From NCBI RefSeq assembly GCF_000003605.2, contig NW_003142664.1:1-12498 (forward strand): 12,498 bases of DNA. Reading direction: 5' to 3'. Made by a program: the position numbers and the translations under genes. This DNA is from Saccoglossus kowalevskii. Taxonomy: Eukaryota; Hemichordata; Enteropneusta; Harrimaniidae. Below, piece by piece: positions 8,471 through 12,498 of this stretch (position 1 is the first letter of the stretch; each line of letters starts with the position of its first letter). A model generated the notes under the pieces. It saw only the letters and a list, made by a program, of their open reading frames with translations, had not been told where the DNA came from and did not search any database.

Positions 8471-9288
8471 TTTCACAACTTTGTAAGCAGTTTTTGTCGA
8501 TTTGTCAGTTGACTGTTGTGATAATATGCTTATATATGAGGCATTCTCGGAACATTTACTTAATTTTCTTGAAATCTTAATGCGGGGTTGTAATGATAAT
8601 GACTTAGGTTAAATAGACAAGCAACGCCGCCAACATGTCTTTTGTTTTTTTCCAACTTTGCAGGCATTTTTCTTACATTTTACAGTCAGCTCATGTGAAC
8701 ATCTATAGGCTTCTTTTAACTGGATTTTATTATTTTTGTCGACTTCACAACTGGATGTGTCTGTATGCCAACAACTCAGGTCAAATATACAAATACGTCT
8801 CCCAATTTTCCAATAACCTGCACAACTTTACAATCACTTTGAACAACTTTGCACGGTGCGTTAACAGTCTAAAACCCACTGCGCGCCGGCAGCATCAACA
8901 ACTTGTTCATGAAATTAGGAGGAATTTGAAAACTTTCCATTAATTAAAAAGTTAAACAAATTCCACGATTTTCCACTATAAATGATTGACATCACAGTAA
9001 GAAATAATGCAGGAACGTTGCCTTATATATTTTCCTTATGTGTGATGGAACAAAAAAAATGAAATAAACAGCTCGTTTACTCAGGGAGTCTCTCATGCAC
9101 GTACTATCCTCGCCCGATTGTGCTTTATTTTAAACATTTGTCGGACACCTAACCCACACAGCTGCATAGAGTACTTGTAATTCGGCCGAATTGGCTTCTA
9201 TTTCATGTCTTGGATGATTTGAAATCGATATCGCTTGCACAAGTACCTTCTAGAATTGACCTATGACCTCTATATACTTGGAGTAACA
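8426..9288 (+). repeat. Recent duplication, right copy (partner 7484-8346)
   Basis: The offset to the left copy is 942 bp, exactly one unit. All rare variants of the left copy are present. An alternative to a real duplication is an assembly artefact in which one unit was counted twice, but the distinct flanks on both sides speak against a trivial error. Confidence 0.88.
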
Positions 9289-9412
9289 CAACGGTAATTT
9301 AACACCTTTTTACGAAATATTTATTCACATTTTCGAACTTTTAACTATGGGAGTTGTTAATATGGTATCACAGGTAGCAATGCCGAATGAAACTACCAAC
9401 TTTGCAATCGCT
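8471..9412 (+). repeat. Repeat unit M10 (type I, near-identical to M9)
   Basis: A 942-bp unit carrying all the private variants listed for M9 at positions shifted by 942. After 9288 it returns to the common type I sequence, with its own changes ATTCACATTTTC near 9324, GGGAGTTGTT near 9349 and ATGCCGAATG near 9380. The DR1 element is intact at 9257-9269. Confidence 0.95.
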
Positions 9413-10354
9413 TTTCACAATTTTGTAAGCAGTTTTTTGTCGATTTGTTGGTTGACTGTTGTGATAATATGCTTATATATGAGGCATTCTCGGAACATTT
9501 ACTTAATTTTCTAGAAATTTTACTGCGGGGTTGTCATGATAATGACTTAGGTTAAACAGGCAAGCAACGCCGCCAACATTTCCTTCGTTTTTTTATACTA
9601 TGCTGGCGGTTTTCTTACATTTTACAGTCAGCTCATGTGAACATCTATAGGCTGCTTTTAACTGGATTTTATTAATTTTGTCGACTTCACAACTGGGCGT
9701 GTTTTTTATGCCAACAACTTAGGTCAAATATGCAAATACGTCTTCCAACTTTCCAATAACTTTGCACAACTTTGCAATCACTTTGAACAACTTTGCACGG
9801 TTCGTTAGCAGTCTAAAACCCACTGCGCGCCGACAGCATCAACAACTTGTTCATGAAATTAGGAGGAATTTGAAAACTTTCCATTAATTAAAAAGTTAAA
9901 CAAATTCCACGATTTTCCACTATAAATGATTGACATCTCAGTAAGAAATAATGCAGGGACGATGCCGTATATATTTTCCATATGTGTGACGAAACAAAAA
10001 AATGAAATAAACAGCTCGTTTACTCAGGGAGTCTTGCATGCACGTACTATCCACACCCGATTGTGCTTTACTTTAAACATTTGTCAGACACCTAACCTAC
10101 ACAACTGCATAGATTTCTTGTAATTAGGCCGAATTGGCTTCTATTTCATGTATTGGATGATTTAAAATCGATATCGCTTGCACAAGCACCTTCTAGAATT
10201 GACCTATGACCTCTATATACTTGGAGTAACACAACGGTAATTTAACACCTTTTTACGAAATATTTATTCATATTTCGAACTTTTAACTATGGGACTTGTT
10301 AATATGGTATCACAGGTAGCAATGGCGAATGAAACTACCAACTTTGCAATCGCT
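9413..10354 (+). repeat. Repeat unit M11 (type I to type II switch)
   Basis: A 942-bp unit. The first part is type I with unusual changes: TCCTTCG near 9581, ATACTATGCTGGCGG near 9594 and GGGCGTGTTTTTTATG near 9695. TCCTTCG and GGCGGTTTTC are shared with M14. From about 9798 the unit carries the type II marks (GGTTCGTTAGCAG, GACATCTCAG, CATGTATTGG). GTGACGAAAC near 9986 is private. The DR1 element is intact at 10200-10212. Confidence 0.95.
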
Positions 10355-11335
10355 TTTCACAACTTTGTAAGCAGTTTTTTGTCAATTTGTCGGTTCACTG
10401 TTGTGATAATATGCTTATATATGAGGCATTCTCGGAACATTTACTTAATTTTCTTGAAATTTTACTGCGGGGTTGTCATGATAATGATTTAGGTTAAATA
10501 GACAAGCAACGCCGCCAACATTTCCTTTGTTTTTTCCTACTTTGCATGCATTTTTCTTACATTTTACAGTCAGCTCATGTGAACATCTATAGACTGCTTT
10601 TAACTGCATTTTATTAATTTTGTCGACTTTACAACTGGGTGTGTCTGCATGCCAACAACTTAGGTCAAATATACAAATACGTCTTCCAACTTTCCAATAA
10701 CTTTGCACAACTTTGCAATCACTTTGAACAACTTTGCACGGTTCGTTAGCAGTCTAAAACCCACTGCGCGCCGACAGCATCAACAACTTGTTCATGAAAT
10801 TAGGAGGAATTTGAAAACTTTCCATTAATTAAAAAGTTAAACAAATTCCACGATTTTCCACTATAAATGATTGACATCTCAGTAAGAAATAATGCAGGGA
10901 CGATGCCGTATATATTTTCCATATGTGTGATGAAACAAAAAAATGAAATAAACAGCTCGTTTACTCAGGGAGTCTTGCATGCACGTACTATCCACACCCG
11001 ATTGTGCTTTACTTTAAACATTTGTCAGACACCTAACCTACACAACTGCATAGATTTCTTGTAATTAGGCCGAATTGGCTTCTATTTCATGTATTGGATG
11101 ATTTAAAATCGATATCGCTTGCACAAGCACCTTCTAGAATTGACCTATGACCTCTATATACTTGGAGTAACACAACGGTAATTTAACACCTTTTTACGAA
11201 ATATTTACTCATATTTCGAACTTTTAACTATGGGACTTGTTAATATGGTATCACAGGTAGCAATGGCGAATGAAACTACCAACTTTGCAATCGCTTTTCA
11301 CAACTTTGTAAGCAGTTTTTTGTCAATTTGTCGGT
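9798..11335 (+). repeat. Type II variant block 2
   Basis: The same linked type II variants reappear here after 6.7 kb of type I units. The left limit is sharp, within M11 at box B. The right limit lies in early M13 between GTCAATTTG near 11327 and the type I GGCTGC...ACTGGATT near 11532. The first marks of block 1 (GCATGCATTT) occur here in the middle of the block, so the two blocks are not aligned copies end to end. Confidence 0.82.
10355..11295 (+). repeat. Repeat unit M12 (type II)
   Basis: A 941-bp unit of type II throughout. It shares GCATGCATTT at 10544 with M2 (1129) and the GGTTCACTG variant near 10391 with M3 and M4. It is therefore a mosaic of the variants in the first type II block, not a copy of one unit there. 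ATGATTTAGG near 10486 is private. The DR1 element is intact at 11141-11153. Confidence 0.95.
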
Positions 11336-12242
11336 TGACTGTTGTGATAATATGCTTATATATGAGGCATTCTCGGAACATTTACTTAATTTTCTTGAAA
11401 TTTTACTGCGGGCTTGTCATGATAATGACTTAGGTTAAATAGTGAAGCAACGCCGCCAACATTTCCTTTGTTTTTTTCCTACTTTGCAGTCATTTCTCTT
11501 ACATTTTGCAGTCAGCTCATGTGAACATCTATAGGCTGCTTTTAACTGGATTTTATTAATTTTCTCCACTTTACAACTGGGTGTGTCTGTATGCCCAACA
11601 ACTTAGGTCAAATATACAAATACGTCTTCCAACTTTCCAACAACTTTGCACAACTTTACAATCACTTTGAACAACTTTGCACGGTGCGTTAACAGTCTAA
11701 AACCCACTGTGCGCCGACAGCATCAACAACTTGTTCATGAAATGAGGAGAAATTTGAAAACTTTCCATTAATTAAAAAGTTAAAAAAATTCCACGATTTT
11801 CCACTATAAATGATTGACATCACAGTAAGAAATAATGCAGGAACGTTGCCTTATATATTTTCCATATGTGTGATGAAACAAAAAAAAAATGAAATAAACA
11901 GATCGTTTATTCAGGGAGTCTCCCATGCACGTACTATCCACGTCCGATTGTGCTTTACTTTAAACATTTGTCGGACACCTAACCTACACAGCTGCATAGA
12001 GTACTTGTAATTAGGCCGAATTGGCTTCTATTTCATGTCTTGGATGATTTAAAATCGATATCGCTTGCACAAGTACCTTCTAGAATTGACCTATGACCTC
12101 TATATACTTGGAGTAACACAACGGTAATTTAACACCTTTTTACGAAATATTTATTCATATTTTCGAACTTTTAACTGTGGGACTTGTTAATATGGTATCA
12201 CAGGTAGCAATGGCGAATGAAACTACCAACTTTGCAATCGCT
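11296..12242 (+). repeat. Repeat unit M13 (type II to type I switch, longest unit)
   Basis: At 947 bp this is the longest unit, helped by a 10-long A run at 11880-11889. The first ~40 bp keep a type II-like GTCAATTTG; GGTTGACTG and later sites are type I. GCAGTCATTTCTC at 11486 is shared with M3 and M4. AAATGAGG near 11742 and the long A run are shared with M4. The CpG core has one CpG turned to TpG (CACTGTGCGCC near 11705). The DR1 element is intact at 12087-12099. Confidence 0.95.
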
Positions 12243-12498
12243 TTTCACAACTTTGTAAGCAGTTTTTTGTCGATTTGTCGGTTGACTGTTGTGATAATAT
12301 GCTTATATATGAGGCATTCTCGGATCATTTACATAATTTTCTTGAAATTTTAATGCTGGGTTGTCATGATAATGACTTAGGTTAAATAGACAAGCAACCC
12401 CGCCAACATTTCCTTCGTTTTTTTCCTACTTTGCAGGCGGTTTTCTGACATTTTACAGTCAGCTCATGAGAACATCTATAGGCTGCTTTTTAACTGGA
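12243..12498 (+). repeat. Repeat unit M14 (partial, cut by window end)
   Basis: The first 256 bp of a fourteenth unit, ending in the AACTGGA stretch before the SalI-type GTCGAC site. It shares ATCATTTAC with M7 and M8, and TCCTTCG plus GGCGGTTTTC with M11. CAACCCCGCC near 12396 has lost one CpG of the usual CAACGCCGCC. The array evidently continues beyond the window. Confidence 0.93.

Larger units (their letters stand above)
1..12498 (+). repeat. Tandem satellite array, ~941-bp unit, 13.3 copies
   Basis: The sequence repeats itself head to tail with unit lengths, in order, of 939, 941, 941, 943, 944, 936, 941, 943, 942, 942, 942, 941 and 947 bp, then a 256-bp partial unit. Units differ by scattered substitutions and mostly one-base indels in A or T runs. 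No spacer, inversion or inserted element interrupts the array, and both window edges lie inside it. Composition is about 37% G+C on sampled lines. Such arrays are typical of eukaryotic satellite DNA (pericentromeric, subtelomeric or sex-chromosomal). The exact chromosomal setting and the species cannot be told from the sequence. The tandem structure is certain; the label 'satellite' is inference from size, copy number and lack of genes. Confidence 0.97.

Noticed and set aside
1-12498. CRISPR array or bacterial repeat locus
   Set aside because: There are no short repeats separated by unique spacers and no cas-like genes. The whole 941 bp repeats.
1-12498. A clean nine-unit higher-order repeat linking the two type II blocks
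   Set aside because: Spacing of 8,473 bp (nine units) and the M4/M13 shared marks fit, but GCATGCATTT links M2 with M12 (ten units) and other pairs are three or five units apart.
1-12498. Transposable element or retrovirus-derived array
   Set aside because: I see no terminal repeats, target-site duplications, reverse transcriptase, integrase or transposase motifs.
1-12498. CENP-B box
   Set aside because: No match to the conserved TTCG...A..CGGG pattern was found by eye in any unit.

Overview
The whole 12,498-base window is one uninterrupted head-to-tail tandem array of a single satellite-type repeat with a unit of about 941 bp. Taking TTTCACAACT as the phase mark, units begin at 1, 940, 1881, 2822, 3765, 4709, 5645, 6586, 7529, 8471, 9413, 10355, 11296 and 12243. 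That gives 13 complete units of 936-947 bp (called M1-M13) and a 256-bp piece of a fourteenth (M14). All units lie on the same strand. There is no unique flanking DNA, so neither edge of the array is in the window.

I see no supportable protein-coding gene, rRNA, tRNA, CRISPR array or recognisable transposon. The open frames are all 102 codons or shorter. They recur once per unit and are broken in many units by one-base indels, so they read as by-products of the repeat. A 12.5-kb stretch that is about 63% A+T, repetitive and gene-free points to eukaryotic heterochromatin or another satellite locus. CpG is not strongly depleted (a hand count in M3 gives about 26), which argues mildly against a heavily methylated vertebrate-like genome. 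The species cannot be named from this sequence.

The unit has internal structure. Offsets are from the phase mark. Around offset 0 lies box A, an ACTTT-rich element. At about 165-215 two pyrimidine tracts each end in CAG and resemble 3' splice sites. At about 330-380 lies box B, a diverged copy of box A whose five ACTTT cores are spaced 11, 10, 11 and 10 bp (helical phasing). At about 410-420 is a small CpG-rich core, and at about 508 a TATAAATG. From about 705 to the unit end runs a long, nearly indel-free stretch holding CGATATCG and a perfect direct repeat of the nuclear-receptor half-site (AGGTCA-T-AGGTCA on the minus strand), intact in 11 of 13 units, with TATATA just beside it.

At the array scale the units fall into two sequence types. 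A 'type II' variant fills about 1129-3114 and about 9798-11335; the rest is 'type I'. Two adjacent duplications look very recent: 7484-8346 against 8426-9288 (one mismatch seen in 863 bp) and 1534-2173 against 2475-3114 (no mismatch seen in 640 bp). Other variants are shared by units 3, 5, 9 or 10 positions apart, a patchwork that fits unequal exchange and gene conversion better than a simple higher-order repeat. Within this window the 941-bp repeat family itself is the candidate undescribed element.
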